Part shown: positions 1-6,745 of the stretch, in pieces
Layout: every line of letters begins with the position of its first letter
Position numbering within the stretch: the stretch's first letter is position 1
Source of the DNA: CAZTJA01 sp964613745
Lineage (GTDB): Bacteria > Desulfobacterota > Desulfomonilia > Desulfomonilales > Desulfomonilaceae
Direction: 5' to 3'
NCBI GenBank assembly: GCA_964613745.1
Contig: CAZTJA010000093.1
Span: 1-12,365 of the forward strand
DNA: 12,365 nucleotides
Made by a program: the position numbers and the translations under genes
The notes under the pieces: model-generated
Told to the model about the DNA's origin: nothing
Databases searched by the model: none
Seen by the model: the letters and a program-made list of their open reading frames with translations, nothing else

Positions 1-60
1 CCTCATTGCTTTCAACTATTGCTTTTGACAATTTCAGTCCCTAAATATTGGGAAACTATC

Positions 61-261
61 ATGGCAGGTTTTCGTATGCAATGCGATAATACTAATACAG
101 AATCTCGAAAGAAGAACTGTCCCGACTGCAAAATGTGCCAATCATGTTGCGATAGTAGATGCAAATCCTGCTTGTCTCGAGTATCACCCAAAAGACAATT
201 GTCGATAAAAGAACAAATCGAACTCTTCAACAAACTGAATCCTTGGTTAAAATCAGACTAG
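61..261 (+). CDS. Small cysteine-cluster protein (66 aa), possible metal or Fe-S binder
   Basis: I do not recognise a named family. From the ATG at 61 the protein has 66 residues with eight cysteines, seven of them packed into 18 residues (C20-x2-C23-x2-C26-x2-C29-C30-x3-C34-x2-C37), followed by a basic stretch and a short predicted helix near the C-terminus (about 46-60). There is no signal peptide or membrane segment, so it is probably cytoplasmic, where such a cluster would be reduced and could hold zinc or an iron-sulfur centre (inference). The ATG at 61 was chosen because a GGGA stretch lies about 8 bases upstream. The frame stays open to the left edge of the window (a TTG occurs at 19), so a longer protein starting outside cannot be excluded. 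Cys density well above chance in an open frame argues that it is real. Confidence 0.55.
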   Translation: MAGFRMQCDNTNTESRKKNCPDCKMCQSCCDSRCKSCLSRVSPKRQLSIKEQIELFNKLNPWLKSD

Positions 262-316
262 CCCCCAAATCATGATCGAATTTACGTTAAGTTTTTCTTT
301 CAATTATTTGTTATTT

Positions 317-344
317 TTGATATGATTGGCAAACAGACTATAGC
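317..344 (+). promoter_or_regulatory. Candidate sigma70 promoter for the secreted protein gene at 439
   Basis: TTGATA (317-322) and TATAGC (339-344) are separated by 16 bp, placing a start site near 350 and leaving a leader of roughly 88 nt before the ATG at 439. The match is moderate (5/6 and 4/6). The surrounding sequence is AT-rich and no terminator separates it from the gene. This is a tentative call. Confidence 0.3.
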
Positions 345-438
345 ACGGCAATGATGTAGTCGGTCTGTTATATGCAGCAATGAGGGCAACTCGGGTAAAT
401 GTTTCCGAGCATTGCGCAACAGTTGAAGAGGTAAGGAC

Positions 439-786
439 ATGAAAGCCGCAATTTGCAAAATTGTAATTGTCTGCACTATGTTTCTCATCATTCCTAACAT
501 GTCCGAAGCCCGGGGAACTCGATATGTGATTGATTGGCCGGAAGGTCATTACGGGCCGGTATACGTTCAGGTGTACGATATTCGAGTCAATCCGCCTTAC
601 ACTCTGGCTGATCGATTCAAGGTTTGGGTCACGTGGGGGAATCAAACCAAATGTTATGAAATCGATAATTACGGGTCTTACTGGTTGAAGTTCTACAAGT
701 ATGATCACTGCACGGGCCCTATGATCGTTTCAGGCTTGGCTTCATCGTTCAAAATCCGATATTCGATAGCTCCACCGTGGATATAA
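439..786 (+). CDS. Small secreted hypothetical protein (115 aa)
   Basis: No family is recognised. The N-terminus is a typical Sec signal peptide: a Lys early on, a hydrophobic core to about residue 20, and a cleavage-like site after Ala24 (SEA|RG). The mature part of about 91 residues is rich in Tyr, Trp and Val and reads like a small beta-sheet domain. It has only two cysteines (C72 and C91), which could form one disulfide after export. A purine-rich ribosome site (GAGGTAAGG) sits just upstream of the ATG. It stands alone: 177 bp separate it from the Cys-cluster gene and 230 bp from yqeC. The likely location is the periplasm or outside the cell; the function is unknown. Confidence 0.6.
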   Translation: MKAAICKIVIVCTMFLIIPNMSEARGTRYVIDWPEGHYGPVYVQVYDIRVNPPYTLADRFKVWVTWGNQTKCYEIDNYGSYWLKFYKYDHCTGPMIVSGLASSFKIRYSIAPPWI

Positions 787-1016
787 TATTTGATTACCGC
801 AAACCCGTGATCGCATCGAAAAGCACAGTACAAGTGTTTGGTTCGTAACGCCTCTTATTGTTTACGCTGAAAAAAATTCGATACGCACATGAGAACCCCG
901 TATGCGCGCACGATTAGTTCTACCGTACCCTAATTTGGTTACATGTCGGCCAAGAGTTCACCTGCCAAAATATTAGCTTGTCGCATTCCATATTCCACTT
1001 GGATGTCCCAATAACC

Positions 1017-1799
1017 ATGAACTTGTACGATGTTTTCGGGCTGAAAGGTCTCCCGAGGAGTCTCGGACTTATCGGTGCCGGCGGTAAGACCACCTTAATG
1101 TTTGCATTGGCCAAGGAGCTGGTAGCCAGAGGCCATACGGTACTCTCTACGACCACAACCAAGATCCGAATTCCCTCTTCCGAGCAGTCCAGCGCTTTGA
1201 TAATCTATGATGAACACAATCATAAGGCTCTAGAACGGGACCTTCGGATTTTGAGACACGTGACTTTAGGTTCCGATGTAGAGGAGGCCACAGACAAAGT
1301 TCTTGGGATAAACCCTGAATCCATCGAGAAGCTTCTGGAGGTTGCCGATTATGTGCTCTTTGAAGCTGATGGGGCTGCGGGAAGGTCCGTAAAAGCGCCC
1401 GAGATCTGGGAACCGGTTCTCCCAAGCACTACGTCACTCATCATCCCCGTGGTGGGACTTGACTGCCTGGGGAAGAGAATTTCGAGGGATGTTGTATTTC
1501 GAACTGATCAGTTTTGTCGAATAACAGAAAAGAATTACAATGAACCGATCACCTTGGAGCTATTAGAAAACTTGTTTCTGCATCCCCAAGGCGCGTTGAA
1601 GGGTGTAGATCCTCACTGGCCGGTAATAATCTACTTTAATAAACTTGATTCAGCGACTGTTGATGGGATCTGTAAATTGGCTCACGTACTACTCGTTCAA
1701 ATTCCGCAAATTCGGGCGGTCGTCGCCGGTAGTCTCATTCCTCATTTTCACGGTTTTCGTTTTACGAGAGCATCCTTTGGTGATTACCCTGCAGATTGA
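1017..1799 (+). CDS. yqeC: YqeC, putative selenium-dependent hydroxylase accessory protein
   Basis: YqeC proteins accompany selenium-dependent molybdenum hydroxylases and are thought to help build or insert their labile selenium/molybdenum cofactor; the exact reaction is not established. The 260-residue product has a P-loop near the N-terminus (GAGGKTT, residues 20-26), the family segment EADGAAG followed by a basic KAP (117-129), VVGLDCLGK (145-153) and NKLD (208-211), which together fit this P-loop NTPase family and its normal length. I prefer the ATG at 1017 over an in-frame TTG at 978 because the family N-terminus lies close to the P-loop and the TTG has no ribosome site. The last 16 bp overlap the 3' end of the convergent gene at 1784-3052. 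No molybdenum hydroxylase, selenium gene or other partner is visible here, so its cognate enzyme must be elsewhere. Confidence 0.82.
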   Translation: MNLYDVFGLKGLPRSLGLIGAGGKTTLMFALAKELVARGHTVLSTTTTKIRIPSSEQSSALIIYDEHNHKALERDLRILRHVTLGSDVEEATDKVLGINPESIEKLLEVADYVLFEADGAAGRSVKAPEIWEPVLPSTTSLIIPVVGLDCLGKRISRDVVFRTDQFCRITEKNYNEPITLELLENLFLHPQGALKGVDPHWPVIIYFNKLDSATVDGICKLAHVLLVQIPQIRAVVAGSLIPHFHGFRFTRASFGDYPAD

Positions 1800-3052
1800 A
1801 GCCGCTCTTGAAAGATCTTCGCTTTTTCTTCTTCGTTGTCTTCGCTTTCAGATTCAGGCCTGTTTGACATTCCCTCGTCGGTCTGAAGAATTATGTCTTT
1901 GATTATCTCTCTTTTTTGCACGGTTTCAAATGATTGAGATCGAGCTACAACGCTTCCGTTTTCCACTATCTCAAGGAAACACTTGGAATTCTGAATGACA
2001 CCGGAGATTCTAAATTCCCCGGCAGCGTTGGTGACACCGGATCGGGCCAGTTCTCCGTTGCCGCAGATACAACTTACCTCTAGGTTCGCCACCGGCTTGC
2101 TATCGGGCATTACATAGACTCTGCCCTGAACAGTGCAACCTTCCGGCAGCATGGAAAATGAAAACCCGTCGAGCCTGCCCGACCTGACCGGGAGTAGTAG
2201 AGGGTCCCTGTTCTCCATTACAAATCCTCTTTTATAACCGCCGATTGTATATGCTCCAGGTTCATTGATGAGGACCTTGAACTCTCCGGTTTGTGGATTA
2301 CTTCTACACGACTGTCCGACTCTGTTTCCGTTTTCATCTGCGAGATAAACTATGACGGAACCGAGACCTGCTCCGTCATGACTCTTTACAATTCCGGACA
2401 CACTTAATTGTTCTTTTTCCCGACGTTCCAATTCTTCAGATGTTGGAATGTCTACTGCAGAGGTAAATTTGAATTCGGTGATGGGCTGTTTGTTGGGGGT
2501 TTTGCTGTCGAGAATGCGAGGGGCTCCCGTTTGAGCGTTCATTGAAGAGCCGAATTGCGGGAGTCTGTGATTTATACCATCGAGGGGAGTAGCTATTCTT
2601 GTTTTAACAATGCTTTCGCCTGACCTGTCTATCCGTCGGACTCCAACCACTCCGTCCTCGTAATTACCGGGTTTGACGGAACCAGGCTTCTTTTTCTGTT
2701 TGTTAAGTCCTCTGATCCCCCGTGATTCCAGCCCTCCACGTTTTTCCAAATAAAACATAATTACCGGAATAGGCCAGGTTTCGGAGGTAATAAAACCTTG
2801 GAATACCAGATTAAGAACCGACAACAGGAATATGATCGTAAGAATCACGTATGCAATTGGATGCAGATGAGTCAGATTGTGGAATATTCCGCTCGGTTGA
2901 TCGATCGGTCCCACTGAACTCATTCCTGAATCGGGCAAGACTGACGCAAAAAGCATCACCCCGACAAATATCAAGAAACGAATACCGATTGCATTCAGAA
3001 TCGTGTCTCTCTGGTCTGCCCCTATATAGTCAATATCAAGTGATTTTTTCAT
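1784..3052 (-). CDS. Two-TM membrane protein with two carboxypeptidase-regulatory-like domains
   Basis: This 422-residue protein has two hydrophobic segments (about 22-40 and 66-86), a long low-complexity linker rich in Gly, Lys, Arg and Pro (about 103-215), then two beta-sandwich repeats at about 217-302 and 307-392. Each repeat opens with a V-x-G-x-V strand and continues with the G-E-F and G-Y or G-V turns typical of carboxypeptidase regulatory-like/Cna-B-like folds. The tail (about 393-416) is very acidic. Such domains usually act as structural or binding modules, not as enzymes, and no protease domain is present. The run of Lys/Arg after the second TM would, by the positive-inside rule, leave the big C-terminal part in the cytoplasm, which is unusual for these folds. 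It is convergent with yqeC and overlaps it by 16 bp. The ribosome site is weak (GGGG about 7 bases upstream). Function is unknown. Confidence 0.7.
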   Translation of the reverse strand: MKKSLDIDYIGADQRDTILNAIGIRFLIFVGVMLFASVLPDSGMSSVGPIDQPSGIFHNLTHLHPIAYVILTIIFLLSVLNLVFQGFITSETWPIPVIMFYLEKRGGLESRGIRGLNKQKKKPGSVKPGNYEDGVVGVRRIDRSGESIVKTRIATPLDGINHRLPQFGSSMNAQTGAPRILDSKTPNKQPITEFKFTSAVDIPTSEELERREKEQLSVSGIVKSHDGAGLGSVIVYLADENGNRVGQSCRSNPQTGEFKVLINEPGAYTIGGYKRGFVMENRDPLLLPVRSGRLDGFSFSMLPEGCTVQGRVYVMPDSKPVANLEVSCICGNGELARSGVTNAAGEFRISGVIQNSKCFLEIVENGSVVARSQSFETVQKREIIKDIILQTDEGMSNRPESESEDNEEEKAKIFQERLQSAG

Positions 3053-3108
3053 GTTGGCCCCGACTGACGAGTTTCATGTTTTTTAATATCTTGGGTGCCT
3101 AATCGTGC

Positions 3109-3114
3109 ATTATA
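3109..3114 (-). promoter_or_regulatory. Candidate -10 box for the two-TM protein gene
   Basis: A perfect TATAAT is read on the minus strand and would place transcription start about 50 bases before the ATG at 3052. No good -35 hexamer is present at 16-18 bp spacing (best is TGGAGC), so the call rests on the -10 alone. Confidence 0.3.
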
Positions 3115-3313
3115 TCCATATATTACCCGCCCGCTCCATTTATCATTCCAGGCAATCAAAGTAAACAGATTTTTGTTCGCTCGGAACACATGATTTCATG
3201 CAGCAAGCAGGATTAATACCGTTTTTTCGCGGCTTTAAATTACCAAGGCCTCATTTTTCGCAACCGTTGGTTGATCTTTTTTGGTAAACTTATCGATATT
3301 TTTATTTATTTAC

Positions 3314-3341
3314 TTGAATCTTTCATTTTTTATGATATGAG
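3314..3341 (+). promoter_or_regulatory. Candidate promoter of the periplasmic coiled-coil gene
   Basis: TTGAAT (3314-3319) and TATGAG (3336-3341) are spaced by 16 bp in AT-rich DNA, 56 bp before the ATG at 3397. A TATGAT at 3331 is an alternative -10 but has no matching -35. The dyad at 3357-3371 would lie just downstream of the start site. Confidence 0.3.
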
Positions 3342-3356
3342 TGCCCTCGGAACAGA

Positions 3357-3371
3357 GAGACGCGGCGTCTC
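3357..3371. repeat. Perfect 7-bp inverted repeat in the 5' leader of the coiled-coil gene
   Basis: GAGACGC and GCGTCTC flank a single G. The dyad lies between the candidate promoter and the ribosome site (AGAGGAG, about 3385-3391) of the gene at 3397. It could be an operator or the base of an RNA hairpin; with only one loop base, an RNA form would open to a stem of about 5-6 bp. Confidence 0.5.
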
Positions 3372-3396
3372 GAACAAAGGATAGAGGAGTAAAAGC

Positions 3397-3858
3397 ATGA
3401 AAAAAACCGGCATTTTAGCATTGATCGCGGCGCTTGTGCTCGCAGCTTTTTGTCTGCCCAGTTTTGCGGATGAAGTGGCATCGCAAATAACGCAGCTTGA
3501 ACAAAAGGCCGATCGCATCCAAAGCCAAATTAATCAAGCTAAACAGCAGGCCGAGCTTCAGATGGACAGTCAAATCAAAGCCCTGAGCTCATCGGTTGAC
3601 AGCCTTATCAAGCAGCGAGTGCAGTTGGACGCACATATCTCCAAATTGGAAAGCCAAATTGAAGATGTGAAGAAAACGGCCCAAAGCAGCCTGAGCCGAC
3701 AAATTAAGACGTACGACGAAGAAATGAGCGGGGTCAAATCTCAGCTTTCAAGCTTGGTGGCGAAGAAGTCGGCCGCAGCACAGCTAAGCCAAAAAGTCGG
3801 CGAAACCGCACAGGTTGCCGAACCTACAGCTACACCGGCGCCGGCACCTGCGAAATGA
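3397..3858 (+). CDS. Periplasmic coiled-coil protein (153 aa)
   Basis: No specific family is recognised. The protein begins with a clear Sec signal peptide (Lys2-Lys3, hydrophobic core, predicted cleavage after Ala24 in S-F-A|D). The mature part from about 26 to 135 is almost entirely helical and heptad-like, rich in Gln, Ser, Lys, Glu and Leu/Ile, with no Cys, and ends in a Pro/Ala/Thr tail (about 140-153). It resembles small periplasmic coiled-coil proteins that act as spacers or scaffolds in the envelope, but low-complexity coiled coils match many families by composition alone. A strong ribosome site (AGAGGAG) precedes the ATG, and an intrinsic terminator follows at 3933-3964, so the gene is probably transcribed alone, with its own promoter near 3314-3341. 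Confidence 0.75.
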   Translation: MKKTGILALIAALVLAAFCLPSFADEVASQITQLEQKADRIQSQINQAKQQAELQMDSQIKALSSSVDSLIKQRVQLDAHISKLESQIEDVKKTAQSSLSRQIKTYDEEMSGVKSQLSSLVAKKSAAAQLSQKVGETAQVAEPTATPAPAPAK

Positions 3859-3932
3859 TGTAGATCCAAGAACAAGGGGTCACCTTATCCCTGAATTGAT
3901 CAAGAAATTGTCAGGGGTGAATGATTATAGTA

Positions 3933-3964
3933 GGGGATCGGGGCAAACGCCCCGTTCCTTTTTT
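3933..3964 (+). terminator. Intrinsic terminator after the coiled-coil gene
   Basis: A CGGGGC/GCCCCG stem (3939-3944 with 3949-3954) closes an AAAC loop and extends through further G-C and G-T pairs into the GGGGA before it. Six T residues follow at 3959-3964. It ends the 3397 gene and separates it from the lipoprotein gene at 4104. Confidence 0.85.
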
Positions 3965-4103
3965 CAGATGTAAAGTATCAATTTAGGCTTGCTTCTTTTT
4001 TCGGTTGATAAACTTAGCATAAACAGCATATTTTATTGCCTTTAATCCGGTTTTATGCTAGTGTTCCCCACAACCTGATATTCAATTCCGATTTGGAGCT
4101 AGT

Positions 4104-5015
4104 ATGGATCGAAAGCTAAAATGCTTAGCAATTCTTGCATTCCCCCTTTTCGCATCCTGTTCTTCCAATATCGGATTAGTTCGTAATGAAGCTGAGTTAA
4201 ATTCATTACCGAATGCTCAAGTTGAGTGTACCAAGAGACCAGCCTTGCATGAGTCGGATCCTGAAGGCGCCTTTCACATCGTAGGTGAAGGTGAGTCCTT
4301 GAAACATATCTGCCAAGTTTACGGCCTTGACCTCAATAAGGTAGCAAAAATAAATCGTCTGATGCCTCCTTACAATCTCAAAGAAGGAGACAGTATTTTT
4401 CTTCCTTCAACGGCACTCGTCCCGGACAAAAAGTACTTGGCTTCCACACTGCATTCGGGTGAATCCGCAATCATCAAGGCCACAAGAAATACGGTGACAA
4501 ACGCAATCATGGGCAAGCGTGATCCTGTGGTTCCGGAATTGAGATTTCCGGTTCCAGGGGGAGTGCTCACATCGCCGTTCGGACTTCGCTGGGGGAGACT
4601 GCACAAAGGTCTCGACATTGCCGCTCCGAATGGAAAATCGGTTCTTGCCTGCGCGGACGGGAAGGTAATTTTCACTGGAAGCAGAAAGAAGTTTAGAAGA
4701 TACGGGAACACCGTTTTGCTGGATCATGGAAAAGGCGTTTACACGTATTATGCTCATTTAAACGATATCAACGTGAAAAAAGGTCAGTCAGTCAAGAAAG
4801 GCCAGAGAATTGCCTCAGTAGGTAATACGGGAAGATCCACCGGGCCTCACCTGCATTTAGAGGTTCGGGTGAACAATACCATGTATAATCCTCTTGCGTA
4901 CTTCTCTCCATCCGAAGTTGCCGGAACCCTAATGGCTAAACGTTTCAATGGTCCGCCGATGGGTCCCATTCGTGCAAAATGGGAAATCCCTGATTTGCTC
5001 ATGGCGGGCCGATAA
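4104..5015 (+). CDS. LysM/M23 peptidase lipoprotein, NlpD/EnvC-like murein hydrolase
   Basis: This 303-residue protein should act on peptidoglycan in the periplasm. The N-terminus is a lipoprotein signal with a lipobox-like F-A-S-C ending at Cys19, implying membrane anchoring. A LysM peptidoglycan-binding domain spans about 56-101, and a peptidase M23 (LytM) domain about 147-266. All expected zinc and catalytic positions are visible: HKGLD (H167, D171), YAH (H218) and HLH (H249, H251). This differs from E. coli NlpD, whose LytM site is degenerate, and suggests active endopeptidase activity (inference). About 35 residues follow the M23 domain. The start is supported by GGAG six bases upstream. 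The DNA between 3965 and 4103 holds a possible TTGATA (4005-4010) with an AT-rich -10 region near 4029. No cell-division, surE/pcm or rpoS neighbour is present, so the nlpD symbol is not assigned. Confidence 0.88.
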   Translation: MDRKLKCLAILAFPLFASCSSNIGLVRNEAELNSLPNAQVECTKRPALHESDPEGAFHIVGEGESLKHICQVYGLDLNKVAKINRLMPPYNLKEGDSIFLPSTALVPDKKYLASTLHSGESAIIKATRNTVTNAIMGKRDPVVPELRFPVPGGVLTSPFGLRWGRLHKGLDIAAPNGKSVLACADGKVIFTGSRKKFRRYGNTVLLDHGKGVYTYYAHLNDINVKKGQSVKKGQRIASVGNTGRSTGPHLHLEVRVNNTMYNPLAYFSPSEVAGTLMAKRFNGPPMGPIRAKWEIPDLLMAGR

Positions 5016-5271
5016 GCTAGCCTTGATTACTCCTTTGGTGTTTACACGTCGTAAAGAATTCAGACACATTCCGATTGTCACCCGGGACCGTATACTCTCT
5101 CAATCGCTATAAGAGGCGATATTCTCGGGGTACGTATCTTGCTTCACTTTACGAATGACCGGAACATACACCCGGAACCTGGATAGGTACATCTCTTTAT
5201 TTGACAAGCTAACTTGATGGCGATGTGTGTGGGAGGAAATCAAAAGAAAGAACGGCATGTCCTTTATTTCC

Positions 5272-5300
5272 TTGACACTAATTATGATGAAAGCTAGAAT
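5272..5300 (+). promoter_or_regulatory. Strong sigma70-type promoter of sat
   Basis: A perfect TTGACA (5272-5277) is followed after exactly 17 bp by TAGAAT (5295-5300, 5/6). Transcription would begin near 5307, leaving about 134 nt of leader before the ATG at 5441. This is the best promoter match in the window and fits a gene that sulfate reducers express highly. Confidence 0.75.
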
Positions 5301-5306
5301 AACGTG

Positions 5307-5440
5307 TCTTTTCAAGCCCTAATGCGTTCAGGGCCTCTTCCAAAAAAAGAGAATCTCAAAAACAATTTATGGGTCCCGAGCCCGGGTATTTATAACCTCG
5401 GGCGCAAAGTCTATTACCTCAACCCTGAAGGAGGACGCGA
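5307..5440 (+). promoter_or_regulatory. Structured 5' leader of sat
   Basis: The untranslated leader contains two separate dyads. The first pairs GCCCTAA (5316-5322) with TTcAGGGC (5327-5334) around a TGCG loop with one bulged C. The second pairs CCCGAG (5375-5380) with CTCGGG (5397-5402) around a 16-nt loop. A purine-rich A-run lies between them, and a strong ribosome site (AAGGAGG, 5428-5434) follows. The hairpins could stabilise the mRNA or act as an attenuator or ligand sensor. I recognise no known riboswitch class, and neither stem is followed by a terminator-like T-run. Confidence 0.45.
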
Positions 5441-6658
5441 ATGTCTAAGTTGGTAAAACCCCACGGCGGCGGCGAATTGAAACCATTGCTTCTTAAGGGA
5501 GCAGAATTGGCCGAAGAGAAGAAAAGAGCCGAATCTATGAAGAAACTTCAGATCACGTCCCGTGAATGCGGCGATCTGATCATGATGGCTTGCGGCGCTT
5601 TTACTCCTCTGGATGGCTTTATGACCTACGCCGACTGGAAGGGAATTTGTGATGAGTACAAAATGGCCAATGGACTGTTTTGGCCCATTCCCATTACTCT
5701 GTCCACCGACGATGATAGCGTGAATGTCGGTGACGAAGTTGCATTGGTTGATTCCGAATCCGGCGAACTCATGGCTTCCATGAAAATCACCGAAAAGTAT
5801 ACCATCGACAAAGTTCATGAGTGTAAAAGTGTTTTCCGCACTGACGATACCGAGCACCCCGGTGTTCAGAAAGTCCAGGCCCAGGGCAGATTGAATCTGG
5901 CCGGTCCCGTAAAAGTTTTCTCCGAAGGCATGTTCCCCGCCACCTACGGCGATCTGTATGCTTGGCCTGCTGAGACCCGTAAACTCTTTGACGACATGGG
6001 TTGGAGCAGAGTAGCGGCCCTGCAGCTTCGTAACCCCATGCATCGATCCCATGAATTCTTGGCTAAGATTGCTGTTGAAGTAATGGACGGCGTACTGATT
6101 CACCAGTTGCTTGGTAAGCTAAAAGCCGGCGACATTCCCGCCGACGTTCGCGTAAAAGCAATCGACGTGTTGGTCGAGCATTATTTCGTTAAGGGAACCG
6201 TCATTCAGAAGGGCTATCCCATGGAAATGAGATATGCCGGTCCGAGAGAAGCTCTTCTGCACGCAGTCTTCCGTCAGAACTACGGTTGTAGCCACTTGAT
6301 CGTGGGTCGTGACCACGCAGGTGTCGGCGATTATTATGGACCTTTCGATGCCCAGAAAATTTTCGACGAAATCCCTGCCGGCTCACTCGAACTGAAGCCT
6401 TTGAAAATCGACTGGACTTTCCATTGCTTCAAATGCGGCGGCATGGCTTCAATGAGAACATGCCCCCACGGCAAGGACGACAGATTGCTTCTTTCCGGAA
6501 CAATGGTTCGCAAGACCTTGTCCGAAGGCGGACAGCTTCCTGCCGAATTTTCACGACCGGAAGTCGTCAAAGTTCTTCAGGCATACTACCAGGGTCTTGA
6601 GGAAAAAGTTGAAATCAAGCTTCATGGTCATGCAACAGGTTCCGCAGAAGTTAAGTAA
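5441..6658 (+). CDS. sat: Sulfate adenylyltransferase (ATP sulfurylase), zinc-type
   Basis: Sat makes adenylyl sulfate (APS) and pyrophosphate from ATP and sulfate in the cytoplasm, the activation step for sulfate respiration. The 405-residue protein has the N-terminal PUA-like domain (to about 165) and the catalytic nucleotidyltransferase domain. Active-site motifs are present: QLRNPMHRSH (195-204, with the HxxH pair H201/H204) and GRDHAGVGD (289-297). A C329-x2-C332-x8-C341 cluster with H343 nearby matches the zinc-binding site of Sat enzymes from sulfate reducers, Archaeoglobus and Thermus. There is no C-terminal APS kinase domain. The N-terminus carries a short Lys/Glu-rich helix. The start is fixed by AAGGAGG 6 bases upstream. 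The gene has its own strong promoter and terminator, so it is monocistronic; no aprBA, qmo or pyrophosphatase gene is adjacent. Confidence 0.96.
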   Translation: MSKLVKPHGGGELKPLLLKGAELAEEKKRAESMKKLQITSRECGDLIMMACGAFTPLDGFMTYADWKGICDEYKMANGLFWPIPITLSTDDDSVNVGDEVALVDSESGELMASMKITEKYTIDKVHECKSVFRTDDTEHPGVQKVQAQGRLNLAGPVKVFSEGMFPATYGDLYAWPAETRKLFDDMGWSRVAALQLRNPMHRSHEFLAKIAVEVMDGVLIHQLLGKLKAGDIPADVRVKAIDVLVEHYFVKGTVIQKGYPMEMRYAGPREALLHAVFRQNYGCSHLIVGRDHAGVGDYYGPFDAQKIFDEIPAGSLELKPLKIDWTFHCFKCGGMASMRTCPHGKDDRLLLSGTMVRKTLSEGGQLPAEFSRPEVVKVLQAYYQGLEEKVEIKLHGHATGSAEVK

Positions 6659-6686
6659 TTTTTTAAGAATTTAGTTTTGCATCCCG

Positions 6687-6716
6687 AAACCCGGCCATCA
6701 ATGTGGCCGGGTTTTT
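6687..6716 (+). terminator. Strong intrinsic terminator of sat
   Basis: An 11-bp perfect stem, AAACCCGGCCA (6687-6697) with TGGCCGGGTTT (6704-6714), encloses a TCAATG loop and runs into TTTTT. The A-run on the left arm lets it work on the minus strand too, though no minus-strand gene faces it here. Confidence 0.92.
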
Positions 6717-6745
6717 GTATATGATATTCGGTTCCCCAGTGCCGC

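Larger units (their letters stand above)
3053..3396. other. Divergent intergenic region (344 bp), no gene
   Basis: I see no convincing gene here. The stretch separates two divergent genes, is AT-rich toward its right half, and should carry both promoters. It holds a TATAAT on the minus strand (3114 down to 3109), a T-run plus TAAACTTA element at 3277-3292, a candidate plus-strand promoter at 3314-3341 and a perfect 7-bp dyad at 3357-3371. Confidence 0.6.
5016..5440. other. Intergenic region before sat (425 bp)
   Basis: I see no convincing gene. The left 250 bp show no clear structure beyond a weak ATCGC/GCGAT dyad near 5104-5121 and an isolated TTGACA at 5201 without a matching -10. The right part holds the sat promoter (5272-5300) and leader. 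A minus-strand open frame at 5100-5315 begins with TTG, lies on the promoter and has no recognisable domain, so it was left out. Confidence 0.6.

Noticed and set aside
304..708. Minus-strand open frame of 134 codons across the secreted protein gene
   Set aside because: The plus-strand frame has a ribosome site, signal peptide and cleavage motif; the minus frame shows no domain and spans the AT-rich upstream region.
3885..3920. CCCTGA/TCAGGG dyad after the coiled-coil gene as a second terminator
   Set aside because: The loop is about 17 nt and no T-run follows; the real terminator is the next hairpin at 3933-3964.
5201..5206. Second TTGACA upstream of sat
   Set aside because: No acceptable -10 lies 16-18 bp downstream, while the TTGACA at 5272 has a near-perfect partner.
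5100..5315. Minus-strand open frame of 71 codons with a hydrophobic start
   Set aside because: It begins with TTG, overlies the strong sat promoter and has no family signal.
5257..5322. Short plus-strand frame (21 codons) before sat, as a possible leader peptide
   Set aside because: It begins upstream of the predicted transcription start (about 5307), and the GGGAGG at 5231 is too far away to serve it.
5414..6103. Long minus-strand open frame (229 codons) antisense to sat
   Set aside because: It lies inside a certain sat gene; its residues show no domain and its openness follows from the codon use of sat.
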